Assembly (NCBI RefSeq): GCF_003112575.1
Contig: NZ_BEWC01000010.1
Coordinates: forward strand, 388,792-452,791
Origin: Streptomyces ardesiacus
GTDB taxonomy: Bacteria; Actinomycetota; Actinomycetes; Streptomycetales; Streptomycetaceae
Direction: 5' to 3'
DNA: 64,000 nt
Numbering within the stretch: the first letter of the stretch is position 1; each line of letters begins with the position of its first letter. The notes below the pieces were generated by a model. The model was given only the letters and a program-made list of their open reading frames with translations, had not been told where the DNA came from and did not search any database. Of the stretch, positions 8,559-16,904 are shown piece by piece. A program made the translations under genes and the position numbers.

Positions 8559-9758
8559 GTGGACGTGACTCTGCTCGGCACCGGTGCCCCCGCGGGACTG
8601 CCCCGCCCCGACTGTCCCTGCGCGGCCTGTGCCGCGGCTCAGGGCGAGGACACGCGCGCGGCGACCGCGCTGCTGGTGGACGGGGCGCTGCTGCTCGACC
8701 TGACGCCGGGCGCGGCGTTCGCCGCCGCCCGGGCCGGGCACTCCCTGGCCGGGGTGCGGCAGGTGCTGCTCTCGCACCCGCACGACGGTCCCGCCGTGGA
8801 GGTGCCGGCCGGGCTGCCGCAGCCGGGCCGGGTGCCGGACGGGCGGGAACTGGCGCTGCTGACCGGGCACCGGGTGCGCGCGGTGGCGCTGGACGCGCCG
8901 GGCACCGGGTACGCGGTGACGGGCCCGGACGGCGGGCGGCTGCTGTACGTGCCGCCGGGCGGCGCCCCGGCCGGTCTGGAAGCGCCCGCGGAGCCCTACG
9001 ACCTGGTCCTCGCGGACGTCGTGGGGCGGCCGGACGCGCTGGCGAGGCTGCGGGCGGTGGGCGCGGCGGGACCGACGACGGACGTCGTCGCCGTCCACCT
9101 GGACCACGACGTGCCGCCCGGCCGGGAGCTGGCGCGGCGGCTCGCGGCGGCCGGGGCGCGGGCGGTGCCGGACGGGACGACGCTGGCGGTGGGCTCGTAC
9201 GAGGACGTGCCCGACGTACCCCGGCGCACCCTCGTGCTGGGCGGCGCCCGGTCGGGCAAGTCGGTGGAGGCGGAACGCCGGCTGGAGTCCTTCCCCGACG
9301 TCCTCTACGTCGCCACCGGCGGCTCCCGCGGCGGCGACACCGAATGGGCGGCCCGGGTCGGTGCGCACCGGGAACGCCGCCCCGGCACCTGGCGGACCGC
9401 CGAGACCTGCGACCTGGTCCCCCTCCTGAAGGACGAGGGCCCGCCCCTCCTGATCGACTGCCTGTCCCTGTGGCTGACGGACGCGATGGACGCGGTCGGG
9501 GCGTGGGACGACGCGGAGTGGGCGGACGGCGGCGAACGGGCGCTCAGGGACCGGGTGCGGGAGCTGACGGAGGCGGTCCGCACCACCCGGCGCACGCTGG
9601 TGGCGGTGTCGAACGAGGTCGGCTCGGGCATCGTCCCGGCCACCGCGTCCGGCCGCCGCTACCGCGACGAACTCGGCCGCCTGAACGCGGCGTTCGCCGC
9701 CGAGTGCGAGCAGGTGCTGCTCGTGGTGGCGGGCCAGGCGCTGGTGCTACGCGGCTGA
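8559..9758 (+). CDS. cobU: Adenosylcobinamide kinase / guanylyltransferase CobU with N-terminal MBL-like domain
   Basis: Activates adenosylcobinamide to the GDP form in the cobalamin nucleotide-loop pathway. The CobU domain (about residues 224-399) has the P-loop LGGARSGKS near residue 227, followed by the family motifs YVATGG, the histidine-bearing RVGAHRERR, and LLIDCLSLWLTD. The extra N-terminal 215 residues begin VDVTLLGTGAPAGLPRP with a CPCAAC cluster, as in PhnP/PqqB-type metallo-beta-lactamase folds. The usual metal site HxHxDH is reduced to SHPHDG. A GAAAAT hexamer ends 6 bases before the GTG start. The last 12 bp overlap the convergent methyltransferase gene. Confidence 0.92.
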   Translation: MDVTLLGTGAPAGLPRPDCPCAACAAAQGEDTRAATALLVDGALLLDLTPGAAFAAARAGHSLAGVRQVLLSHPHDGPAVEVPAGLPQPGRVPDGRELALLTGHRVRAVALDAPGTGYAVTGPDGGRLLYVPPGGAPAGLEAPAEPYDLVLADVVGRPDALARLRAVGAAGPTTDVVAVHLDHDVPPGRELARRLAAAGARAVPDGTTLAVGSYEDVPDVPRRTLVLGGARSGKSVEAERRLESFPDVLYVATGGSRGGDTEWAARVGAHRERRPGTWRTAETCDLVPLLKDEGPPLLIDCLSLWLTDAMDAVGAWDDAEWADGGERALRDRVRELTEAVRTTRRTLVAVSNEVGSGIVPATASGRRYRDELGRLNAAFAAECEQVLLVVAGQALVLRG

Positions 9759-10511
9759 GGCGTCCTTGCGGGCGACGACGCGGTGGGCGCGGGTGCCGGT
9801 GAGCACGGTGCAGCCCTGGGCCACGAGTTCGGCGTTCAGTCCGACGGGATGGACGGGGAACAGGCGACGCGGGTCGGCCACGTCGATGAGCAGGTACCCG
9901 CCGGGCCGCAGCACCCGCAGCGCGCCCCGCAGTTCGGCGCGCGGGTCCGCGACCTGCTCCAGGTATTCGAAGAGGCTGACGACGTCGTAGCGCTCCCGCA
10001 GCCGCGCGATGATGTGATGATCCGTCAGCCGCCCGACGAACGCCTCCTCCACCCGTTCCCCGGCGCGGGCCCGCAGCACGCGGTGGGTGGGGTCGAGGCC
10101 GTCGAAGGAGGTGTACGGGAAGTGCGCCCGGGCGGCCAGCGGGAAGTCGGCGTCCCCGGTGCCGACGTCCAGCCAGCTCTCGGGGTCGGGACAGCGGCGG
10201 AGCATCGCACGGGCGGCCAGCCCGTGCCTGAGCCGGACACCGGCCCGGACCACGGGGTGCCGGGCGGCGGACGTGAGCGGCGGGTTGCGGAAGACGTGCC
10301 GGCAGTCCGCACACCGTTCGATCGACGACCGGCGGGGCGCGCCCTGGCGCGGCCCGTCACCACGCGGCCGCGCACGCAGCCGCCGCGAGCCGCACCAGGG
10401 GCAGTCCTGGCGGTACGGCCCGTACGGCGGGACGGGAGGCACCGAGGGGGCGGAGGGTCCGGACACGGGCGGCTCCCGACACGAGACGAGGGTGTACGAG
10501 GGGACGTACAC
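9747..10511 (-). CDS. Class I SAM-dependent methyltransferase with N-terminal Cys motif
   Basis: 254 residues. The N-terminal part has paired cysteines (CPWCGS and CADC, about residues 37-70) that look like a zinc ribbon. The methyltransferase core follows with SWLDVGTGDADFPL (motif I), YDVVSLFEYLEQV and LRPGGYLLIDVADP. This layout resembles Methyltransf_23-type enzymes acting on sugars or lipids, but the substrate is not clear. It starts at a GTG. It sits between cobU and cobT on the opposite strand, so a role in cobalamin synthesis should not be assumed. Confidence 0.83.
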   Translation of the reverse strand: MYVPSYTLVSCREPPVSGPSAPSVPPVPPYGPYRQDCPWCGSRRLRARPRGDGPRQGAPRRSSIERCADCRHVFRNPPLTSAARHPVVRAGVRLRHGLAARAMLRRCPDPESWLDVGTGDADFPLAARAHFPYTSFDGLDPTHRVLRARAGERVEEAFVGRLTDHHIIARLRERYDVVSLFEYLEQVADPRAELRGALRVLRPGGYLLIDVADPRRLFPVHPVGLNAELVAQGCTVLTGTRAHRVVARKDASAA

Positions 10512-10639
10512 GAGGGACCTACGACAATCCAGTCAAAACGTTACGTAGGTGATCGCCGTACCGGGCGCAACGACGCAGCCCGGGCGCGCTGCTCACGGGC
10601 CCTCCTTCGGGTTCGGCCGGGGCCGGTACTGTTCGGCGA

Positions 10640-11698
10640 ATGAGCTCGCTGAATCTCGACGACTTCACCGACCTGATCGAGCGCCCCGACGGCGGGGTCC
10701 GCCGCGACGCGGAGGCGCGCCGGGAGCGTCAGGCCGTCCCGCCCGGGACCCTGGGCCGCCTGGACGACCTGGGCGAGTGGCTGGCGGCGGCCCAGTCCGC
10801 CGTACCGGTACGGCCCGTCGTACGGCCCCGGGTGGTGCTCTTCGCCGGTGACCACAAGGTCGCCGAGCTGGGAGTCTCGGCGCGGCCCGCGGGCGGCGCC
10901 GGCGAGCTGGTGCGCGAGGTGCTGGCGGGGAACCGGCCGGTGTCGGTGCTCGCCGGGCGCCTGGACGTGCCCGTACGCGTCGTCGACATGGCCCTGGACT
11001 GCGACCCGGAGTCCCTGCCGGCCGAGGTGGCGGGGCACCGGGTGCGGCGCGGCGGCGGACGCATCGACGTCGAGGACGCGCTGACGCCGGAGGAGGCGGA
11101 GGCCGCCTTCCGGGCCGGGATGGCGGTGGCCGACGAGGAGGCCGACTCGGGCACGGACCTGGTGGTGCTCGGCGACCTGAGCGTGGGCGGTACCACGGCG
11201 GCGGGCGTCCTGGTCGCGGCCCTGTGCGGAACGGACGCGTCGGTCGTCACCGGCCGGGGCGGGCTGCCGATCGACGACCTGGCGTGGATGCGCAAGTGCG
11301 CGGCGATCCGCGACGCGTTGCGGCGCGCGCGGCCGGTCCTCGGCGACCAGTTGCAGCTCCTCGCCACGGTCGGCGGCGCGGACCTCACCGCAATGACGGG
11401 CTTCCTGCTGCAGAGCGCGGTGCGCAAGACGCCGGTGATCCTGGACGGCGTCGTGACGGCCGCGTGCGCGCTGGTCGGGCAGCGGGTCGCCTTCCGGGCG
11501 CCGGACTGGTGGCTGGCCGCGCACGACAGCGGGGAGCCGGGGCAGGCGAAGGCGCTGGACCGGATGGCGCTGGAGCCGCTGCTGACGCAGGGCGTGAAGG
11601 TGGGCGAGGGGGTGGGCGGACTGCTGGCCCTGCCCCTGGTGCAGGCGGCGGCGTCGCTGGCGGCGGAGCTGCCGGAGGTCTCCGACGGGAGCGAGTGA
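10640..11698 (+). CDS. cobT: Nicotinate-nucleotide-dimethylbenzimidazole phosphoribosyltransferase CobT
   Basis: Makes alpha-ribazole phosphate, the lower-ligand nucleotide of cobalamin, from nicotinate mononucleotide and dimethylbenzimidazole. The 352 residues match the usual CobT length. Recognisable stretches are VVLFAGDHKVAELGVS, LVVLGDLSVGGTTAAG (active-site loop), DLTAMTGFLLQSA and the C-terminal QGVKVGEGVG with the catalytic Glu near the end. A TACTGT hexamer ends 7 bases before the ATG, so the mRNA is probably leaderless. A hairpin follows the stop codon. Confidence 0.95.
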   Translation: MSSLNLDDFTDLIERPDGGVRRDAEARRERQAVPPGTLGRLDDLGEWLAAAQSAVPVRPVVRPRVVLFAGDHKVAELGVSARPAGGAGELVREVLAGNRPVSVLAGRLDVPVRVVDMALDCDPESLPAEVAGHRVRRGGGRIDVEDALTPEEAEAAFRAGMAVADEEADSGTDLVVLGDLSVGGTTAAGVLVAALCGTDASVVTGRGGLPIDDLAWMRKCAAIRDALRRARPVLGDQLQLLATVGGADLTAMTGFLLQSAVRKTPVILDGVVTAACALVGQRVAFRAPDWWLAAHDSGEPGQAKALDRMALEPLLTQGVKVGEGVGGLLALPLVQAAASLAAELPEVSDGSE

Positions 11699-11699
11699 A

Positions 11700-11735
11700 C
11701 CCCGGTTCAGGTGAACGGGGTTCGGTGAACCGGGG
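11700..11735 (+). terminator. Hairpin after cobT
   Basis: CCCCGGTTCA (11700-11709) and TGAACCGGGG (11726-11735) form a perfect 10-bp stem with a 16-base loop beginning just after the cobT stop codon. There is no clear U tract, which is usual for Streptomyces terminators. Confidence 0.6.
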
Positions 11736-11770
11736 ATTCTTGGTTGCCCGGGGGTGGGCCACGGGGCCCG

Positions 11771-12162
11771 GCGTTGACCGGTGCCCGGGGGGTGTGCGGG
11801 CGCGGGGTCGGATCGCGAGCCCGGCGCAGCGGGGTGCCGCTGCGCCCACCCGTGCCGCCCCAGCGGCACGACTGCCCGCAGCTGGGGGGGGCGTGGCGAC
11901 TGCCCGCAGCTGGGGGGGCTACGGTCGGCAGCCGCGTACGGCGAGAAGGGGACGTGTCGGGGGGTGTCCGCCCGCAGCGGTTGGCGCGTCAACGGAGTCC
12001 ACTTCTGTGGCCGACCGATTCCGCGCCGTTCCGAGGACGGACACCCCCCGACGCGGCCCCGACCCACAACGCACCCCACCGCGCACCGCGCACCCCCACC
12101 GAACCCGCACAGGCGCCGCAGGCACCCGCACCCCCACCCACCCCGCACAGGCGCCGCAGGCA
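11771..12162. repeat. Structured non-coding repeat element, copy 1
   Basis: Fills the 467-bp gap between cobT and the next gene. The core 11928-12085 matches 25083-25240 at 157 of 158 positions. A long hairpin lies inside: 11948-11970 pairs with 12038-12060 (23 bp, one mismatch and one G.T), then GGCGCG (11983-11988) with CGCGCC (12022-12027), then CCAC-ttct-GTGG. The upstream flank holds a GTGCCGCT / AGCGGCAC hairpin and two copies of CTGCCCGCAGCTGGGGG. The downstream flank has a doubled CGCACAGGCGCCGCAGGCA. No credible reading frame is seen. Confidence 0.85.
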
Positions 12163-12165
12163 TCG

Positions 12166-12906
12166 TCACCGCGGATCCGGACGACCGCCGATCCAGTCCT
12201 GGACGATGCGGCGCGGGCCGGACCAGCGGCGGTCGTGGCGGTAGGCGCGCAGGCGGGCCTTCGCGCGGGCGCGCGGGCGGTGGGCGTAGAAGCGGCGGGC
12301 CCACGGGGAGCCCGGCCGGGCCAGGCGGACCGCTCCGATCAGGGCGATCACGGGCACGATCACCCCGAAGACCGCCAGCCGCGCCTTGCCCTTGGCCAGG
12401 GCGAGGAGGGAGAAAAGGAAGTTGCCCGCGACCGTCAGGATGACGTTTATGCGGTCCTGCGACTCGCCCTGGGACACGCCGTCCACACCGAAGGGCGTGA
12501 AGCCGGCGAGAACCAGCCCGACCAGGGCCGCGGTGAGCACCACGACCTCCACGCTCTGGCGCCCCGCCTCGGACCAGTAGACGTCGTCGAGGTGCAGGAT
12601 CAGCGCGAACTCGTCGAGGACGAGCCCCGCCCCGATGCCGAAGACCACCGCCGCGAGCGCCGGCCCGAACCCCTGCCGGCCTCCCGCGACCGCGGCGAAG
12701 CCGCCGATGACGGTGAGCACCACGCCGGGGACCACGTGATGGATGTGCACCCCGCCCGCCTCGACGTTCCCGAAGGGCCCCTTCCCCGCCCGGATCAGAC
12801 GGGTGACGACCCGGGTGACCACGAACGTCAGCACGAACGCCGTCAGCGCGAGGAGCAGCGGCAGCTTGCCCGGTTCCACGATGTTGCGCTGCCACCACTC
12901 TCCCAT
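12166..12906 (-). CDS. Integral membrane protein, unknown function
   Basis: 246 residues with about six hydrophobic segments between residues 15 and 210, and a very basic C-terminal tail (RPRARAKARLRAYRHDRR). A conserved-looking GGVHIHHVVPG segment after the first helix and DEFALILHLDDVYW in the middle put His and Asp residues near the membrane, so a metal or proton site is possible. I do not recognise the family. A TAAAGT hexamer ends 6 bases before the ATG. It is divergent from cobS and its stop touches the repeat element. Confidence 0.85.
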   Translation of the reverse strand: MGEWWQRNIVEPGKLPLLLALTAFVLTFVVTRVVTRLIRAGKGPFGNVEAGGVHIHHVVPGVVLTVIGGFAAVAGGRQGFGPALAAVVFGIGAGLVLDEFALILHLDDVYWSEAGRQSVEVVVLTAALVGLVLAGFTPFGVDGVSQGESQDRINVILTVAGNFLFSLLALAKGKARLAVFGVIVPVIALIGAVRLARPGSPWARRFYAHRPRARAKARLRAYRHDRRWSGPRRIVQDWIGGRPDPR

Positions 12907-12966
12907 ATGCGCACTTTATCCCCGGGGCCCGTCAACGCCCCGGCGTCCGCCGGGTAGTCTGCGCCG

Positions 12967-13752
12967 GTGTTCAGGACCCCCTCCCCCGACGGCCTCCGTT
13001 TCGCCTTCGGCACCCTCACCGTGCTCCCGGTCAAGGTGACCCGCTGGGACCGGGCCGCCGCGCGCGGCGGCATGCTGTGCGCGCCGCTGGCCGGGCTGAC
13101 CGTGGGGGTCCTCGCCGCGTGCGCCGGGCTGCTGCTGCTCGCGCTGGGCGCCGGGGGCCTGCTCGCCGCGGTCGCCACCGCCGCCGTACCCGCCGTACTC
13201 ACGCGGGGACTGCACCTGGACGGGCTCGCCGACACCGCCGACGGACTGGGCAGCGGCAAGCCCGCCGAGGACGCCCTGCGGATCATGAAGCAGTCGGACA
13301 TCGGGCCGTTCGGCGTGCTCGCCCTCCTGTTCACGCTCCTGGCCCAGGTGGCCGCCCTCGCCCAGGCCTACGACGCTTCGTGGACGCGCGGCGCGCTCGC
13401 CGCCGTGGTGTCGGCGACCGCCGCCCGGCTGGCGCTGACGACGGCGGCCCGGGCCGGAGTGCCCGCCGCCCGCCCGGAGGGACTGGGCGCGGCGGTCGCC
13501 GGGGTCGTCCCGGCCGGCCGGGCGTCGGCCGTGGCGGCGACGGTCGTCGTCCTGGCCGCGGCGGTGGCGGGTGCGTGCCTGGGCCCCTACGACGCCCTGC
13601 GCACGGCGCTCGCCGTCGTGGGCGCGGTCGCCCTCGCCGAACTGCTGCTGCGGCACTGTGTCCGCCGCTTCGGCGGCGTCACGGGCGACGTCTTCGGCGG
13701 GGTGGCGGAGACGGCGGCCACGACCGCGCTGGTGATCCTGGCTCTGGCCTGA
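12967..13752 (+). CDS. cobS: Adenosylcobinamide-GDP ribazoletransferase (cobalamin synthase) CobS
   Basis: Membrane enzyme of 261 residues joining adenosylcobinamide-GDP to alpha-ribazole in the last steps of cobalamin synthesis. It has the family start FAFGTLTVLPVKV and the metal-binding motif HLDGLADTADGLGS near residue 85, plus several hydrophobic helices. The GTG at 12967 follows a TAGTCT hexamer with a 6-base gap, predicting a leaderless mRNA. Together with cobU and cobT it completes nucleotide-loop assembly, although the three genes are not one operon. Confidence 0.94.
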   Translation: MFRTPSPDGLRFAFGTLTVLPVKVTRWDRAAARGGMLCAPLAGLTVGVLAACAGLLLLALGAGGLLAAVATAAVPAVLTRGLHLDGLADTADGLGSGKPAEDALRIMKQSDIGPFGVLALLFTLLAQVAALAQAYDASWTRGALAAVVSATAARLALTTAARAGVPAARPEGLGAAVAGVVPAGRASAVAATVVVLAAAVAGACLGPYDALRTALAVVGAVALAELLLRHCVRRFGGVTGDVFGGVAETAATTALVILALA

Positions 13753-13753
13753 C

Positions 13754-13803
13754 GAGCGGCGACGCCCGGGGCCCGCCGTCCGGGGGCCGCCGGGGCGCCG
13801 CTC
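13754..13803. terminator. Bidirectional terminator between cobS and GH114 lipoprotein gene
   Basis: GAGCGGCG (13754-13761) pairs with CGCCGCTC (13796-13803), and the stem continues inward with CGCC/GGCG-type pairing. It lies between convergent genes and touches the stop codon of the right-hand one. Confidence 0.6.
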
Positions 13804-14623
13804 AACAGGCCTCGCGCCACGCGTCCAGTTCGTACTTCTTCAGCATCGAACTGAGCCGCAGCTCACGGGAGTCGGCGCAGAAGCGTTCCGTCGGCAGTTC
13901 GTACTCGACGTGGAAGACGGCCTTGTCCGCGTCGACGAACGGCCGGTTGTCGGCGCACTCGCCGTACTGGGCGCACTGCTCGTTGACGGCGAAGTCGAAG
14001 TCGTCCACCAGCTCCGGTATCTGGTCCAGGTCGTTCTTCAGGCCGACGGCCATCCCGCGGTCGTGGGCGAGCTTCGCGACCAACCGGTTGTAGCGGAGCT
14101 GGTCGTCGGCGGTGAGCGGGAAGCCGGTGTCGTTCTTGTAGCCGTCCATGTTGTCCGGCTCGACGGCGTCGAAGCCCTTGTCGCGGCACATGTCGAGGCG
14201 CTCGGCCATCAGCGGCTCCAGGACGTCCGTGGCACGGATGTCCAGCCACCGCTCGCCCTCCCAGCCGTTGCCCTTGCCCAGCACCTCGGCCGGGAAGTCG
14301 TCGGCGTCGGGCCGGAAGTCCTCCCAGGCGCCGGTGGAGACGTAGCAGATGACCTTGCGCCCGTCCTCGTGCAGACCGGCGACCGTCGCCTTGTCGTGGT
14401 CGAAGCCGTCGATGTCGTAGACCGGTACGTCCACGGACGTGTCCAGTTTGCCGCTGAGCTGCCACTGCCAGGCGGTGCCCGGCGTGGGCCGCCAGCGCCC
14501 GCCGGCCCCGCCGTCGGCGCTGTCGGCAACGTCGGCGCTGTCGGCACCGCTGTCGCCGGGTGCCGAGGTGCACCCCGCGAGCAGCAGCAGGAGGAGGGCT
14601 GTCGACAGGACCGGGCGTCTCAC
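13802..14623 (-). CDS. GH114-type (endo-alpha-1,4-polygalactosaminidase-like) lipoprotein
   Basis: Secreted lipoprotein of 273 residues. A hydrophobic signal LLLLLLAGC gives a lipidated Cys at about residue 18. An Asp/Ser/Gly-rich spacer then leads to a TIM-barrel domain with VPVYDIDGFDHD, KVICYVSTGAWEDFRPD, WLDIRATDVL and FDAVEPDNMDGY, typical of the GH114/TM1410 family, whose best-known member cleaves galactosaminogalactan. The GTG at 14623 is preferred because a GGAG ribosome site sits about 10 bases upstream and the signal peptide begins there. The true substrate in this organism is not known. Confidence 0.85.
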   Translation of the reverse strand: MRRPVLSTALLLLLLAGCTSAPGDSGADSADVADSADGGAGGRWRPTPGTAWQWQLSGKLDTSVDVPVYDIDGFDHDKATVAGLHEDGRKVICYVSTGAWEDFRPDADDFPAEVLGKGNGWEGERWLDIRATDVLEPLMAERLDMCRDKGFDAVEPDNMDGYKNDTGFPLTADDQLRYNRLVAKLAHDRGMAVGLKNDLDQIPELVDDFDFAVNEQCAQYGECADNRPFVDADKAVFHVEYELPTERFCADSRELRLSSMLKKYELDAWREAC

Positions 14624-14874
14624 GGGGGGTGCTCCAGAGTGCGGTTGGGGTGGGCGGCGTGCCCCCGCAATGATCTCCCATCCGCGGTCCGGCGCGGAAA
14701 CCGCGGCCCCGCGGGAGGGAGCGCGGCCGGGGTCGAGCGTAGGCTCGTGCCGAGTGTTCGCCTGCCCAGGCGAGGACCGCAACGCAGGAGGGATCTAGGG
14801 TCGGATGTCGGGCCCGGTCGACCCACCCGCATTCGGCCACACCAGACTTCATACGGAAGCGAGATTTCACCACC

Positions 14875-16416
14875 GTGACTGCTCTCACTCTCTCCACCGC
14901 CGCGGCGCCCGGCCTCCGGGCCGACGCGATCGTGATCGGTGTCGCCAAGGGCTCGAACGGCCCGTCCGTCGCACCGGGCGCCGAGGCCGTGGACAAGGCG
15001 TACGACGGCCGGCTCGCCGGCGTCCTGGAGACCCTCGGTGCCTCGGGCGCCGAGGGCGAGGTGACGAAGCTGCCCGCGCCGTCCGGCTTCAAGGCGCCCG
15101 TCGTCGTGGCGGTGGGCCTCGGTGCCGAGCCCGACAAGGACGCCGGCTTCGACGGGGAGGCGCTGCGGCGGGCCGCCGGCGCGGCCGCCCGTGCCCTGGC
15201 CGGCGCCAAGAAGGCCGCCTTCGCCCTGCCGCTCGCCGAGGCCGCCGACGCCGGCGCCGTCGCCGAGGGCGTGCTGCTCGGCGCGTACGCCTTCGACGCG
15301 TACAAGGAGTCCGCGAAGGAGACCAAGGGTGCCAAGGGCGCCAAGGGCAACGGCAAGGCCCCGCTGGCGGAGGCCGCGCTGCTCGGCGGCAAGCCCCGCG
15401 ACAAGGCGTACAAGGCCGCGATCGAGCGTGCGGCGGCCGTCTCCGAGGAGCTGAACCGCGCCCGCGACCTGGTCAACACCCCGCCGAACGACCTCGACCC
15501 GGAGGCGTTCGCGGCGGTGGCGCAGACCGCCGCCAAGGAGCACGGCATCAAGGTGCAGGTGCTCGACGAGAAGGCGCTCACCAAGGGCGGCTACGGCGGC
15601 ATCCTCGGCGTCGGCGCCGGTTCGGCGTCGGGTCCGCGGCTGGTGAAGCTGTCGTACACCTCGCCCAAGGCCAAGAAGTCCCTCGCCTTCGTCGGCAAGG
15701 GCATCACCTACGACTCGGGCGGCATCTCGCTGAAGCCGGCCGGCCACAACGAGACGATGAAGTGCGACATGGCCGGCGCCGCCGCCGTGTTCGCCGCGGT
15801 CGTCGCCGCCGCGCGGCTCGGCCTGGAGGTCAACGTGACCGGCTGGCTGGCGCTGGCCGAGAACATGCCGTCCGGTTCCGCGACGCGTCCGGGCGACGTG
15901 CTGCGCATGTACAGCGGCAAGACGGTGGAGGTGCTCAACACCGACGCCGAGGGCCGGCTCGTGCTCGCCGACGCGCTGTGGGCGGCCTCGCAGGAGAAGC
16001 CGGACGCGATCATCGACGTGGCGACCCTGACCGGCGCGATGATGCTGGCGCTGGGCAGCCGGACGTACGGCGTCATGGCGAACGACGACGCGTTCCGCTC
16101 CGCGGTGTACGAGGCGGCCGAGGAGGTCGGCGAGCCGGCGTGGCCGATGCCGATGCCGGAGCACCTGCGCAAGGGCCTCGACTCGGCGACCGCCGACATG
16201 GCGAACATGGGTGAGCGGATGGGCGGCGGTCTGGTGGCCGGTCTGTTCCTGCGGGAGTTCGTCGGCGAGGGCATCGCCTGGGCCCACCTGGACATCGCGG
16301 GTCCGGCCTTCAACGAGGGCGCGCCGTTCGGGTACACGCCGAAGGGCGGTACGGGAACGGCGGTGCGGACGCTGGTGCGGGTTGCCGAGCTGGCGGCCGC
16401 GGGTGAGCTGGGCTAA
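14875..16416 (+). CDS. pepA: Leucyl aminopeptidase (M17 family) PepA
   Basis: Cytosolic zinc or manganese aminopeptidase of 513 residues, usually a hexamer. The N-terminal macro-like domain covers about residues 1-170. The catalytic domain carries the metal-binding KGITYDSGGISLKP, the MKCDMAGAAAV stretch and the signature NTDAEGRLVLAD. The C-terminal WPMPMPEHLRKGL and GWTHLDIAG-like WAHLDIAG are also present. It starts at a GTG. It functions in peptide turnover; no linked operon partner is seen. Confidence 0.96.
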   Translation: MTALTLSTAAAPGLRADAIVIGVAKGSNGPSVAPGAEAVDKAYDGRLAGVLETLGASGAEGEVTKLPAPSGFKAPVVVAVGLGAEPDKDAGFDGEALRRAAGAAARALAGAKKAAFALPLAEAADAGAVAEGVLLGAYAFDAYKESAKETKGAKGAKGNGKAPLAEAALLGGKPRDKAYKAAIERAAAVSEELNRARDLVNTPPNDLDPEAFAAVAQTAAKEHGIKVQVLDEKALTKGGYGGILGVGAGSASGPRLVKLSYTSPKAKKSLAFVGKGITYDSGGISLKPAGHNETMKCDMAGAAAVFAAVVAAARLGLEVNVTGWLALAENMPSGSATRPGDVLRMYSGKTVEVLNTDAEGRLVLADALWAASQEKPDAIIDVATLTGAMMLALGSRTYGVMANDDAFRSAVYEAAEEVGEPAWPMPMPEHLRKGLDSATADMANMGERMGGGLVAGLFLREFVGEGIAWAHLDIAGPAFNEGAPFGYTPKGGTGTAVRTLVRVAELAAAGELG

Positions 16417-16485
16417 GGACGCCTGAGGGGTGCCGGGCGCGGGCGACTGCGCGGCTGCGGGTCCGTCGTGGCCGGTCGCGCAGTT

Positions 16486-16666
16486 CCCCGCGCCCCTTTG
16501 GCCGGTCCTCCGGGCACCGCCCGCGGAGGCACCGCACGCCACCGCGCCCACGCGCCCCAGCCGCAGATCGACACAGCCCCGCGCCCCTCGGCCGGCCCTC
16601 CGGGCACCGGCCGCAAAGGCACCGCACACCGCAGCGGCCACCCTGCCCAGCCGCAGATCAGCACAG
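16486..16666. repeat. Degenerate 91-bp tandem repeat (two units)
   Basis: Unit 1 is 16486-16576 and unit 2 is 16577-16666. Both begin CCCCGCGCCCC, share GGCCGG..CTCCGGGCACCG in the middle and end CCAGCCGCAGATC followed by a CACAG. A third unit starts (CCCGCGCGCCC at 16668) and breaks off. It is too long and too diverged to be a CRISPR. The CGCAGTTCCCCGCGCCCC leader resembles a motif I remember as frequent between Streptomyces genes. Confidence 0.7.
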
Positions 16667-16737
16667 TCCCGCGCGCCCGGCGGGGTCGTGCCGCCCTCGG
16701 TGGCACGTTCCGCCCGCTGCTCCGCTCACATGAACGT

Positions 16738-16754
16738 GGGGTGTCTCACACCCC
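16738..16754. promoter_or_regulatory. Perfect palindrome upstream of lpd
   Basis: GGGGTGT-ctc-ACACCCC, 7+3+7, about 150 bp before the lpd start. The position and symmetry fit an operator or a short hairpin. The protein that might bind is not identifiable. Confidence 0.45.
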
Positions 16755-16904
16755 GGCCCGGCGTCTCGTTCGGCTCTCACAAGTGCGAAGATGGAGCCCG
16801 GCAGGACAGGGCCCACCCAAGGGCCGAGAACAAAGAGCGGCCGGACACCAGCCGCCGACCGGTCACTGGAGACCGGCGTGGCGCACATGCATGGAGGACG
16901 TGAC

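Larger units (their letters stand above)
16417..16904. other. pepA-lpd intergenic region
   Basis: 488 bp without a gene. It holds the 91-bp tandem repeat (16486-16666) and, nearer lpd, the palindrome at 16738-16754. A GAAGAT hexamer at 16787-16792 could be an lpd -10 element, which would leave a leader of about 105 bases. No small frame looks coding. Confidence 0.5.

Noticed and set aside
9747..10511. Cobalamin-pathway methyltransferase (CbiE/CobI type)
   Set aside because: It lies among cob genes but has the general Methyltransf_23-like fold with an N-terminal Cys motif, not a precorrin methyltransferase fold, and is on the opposite strand.
16486..16666. CRISPR array
   Set aside because: Only two units of about 91 bp, imperfect along their whole length, with no spacers and no cas genes.
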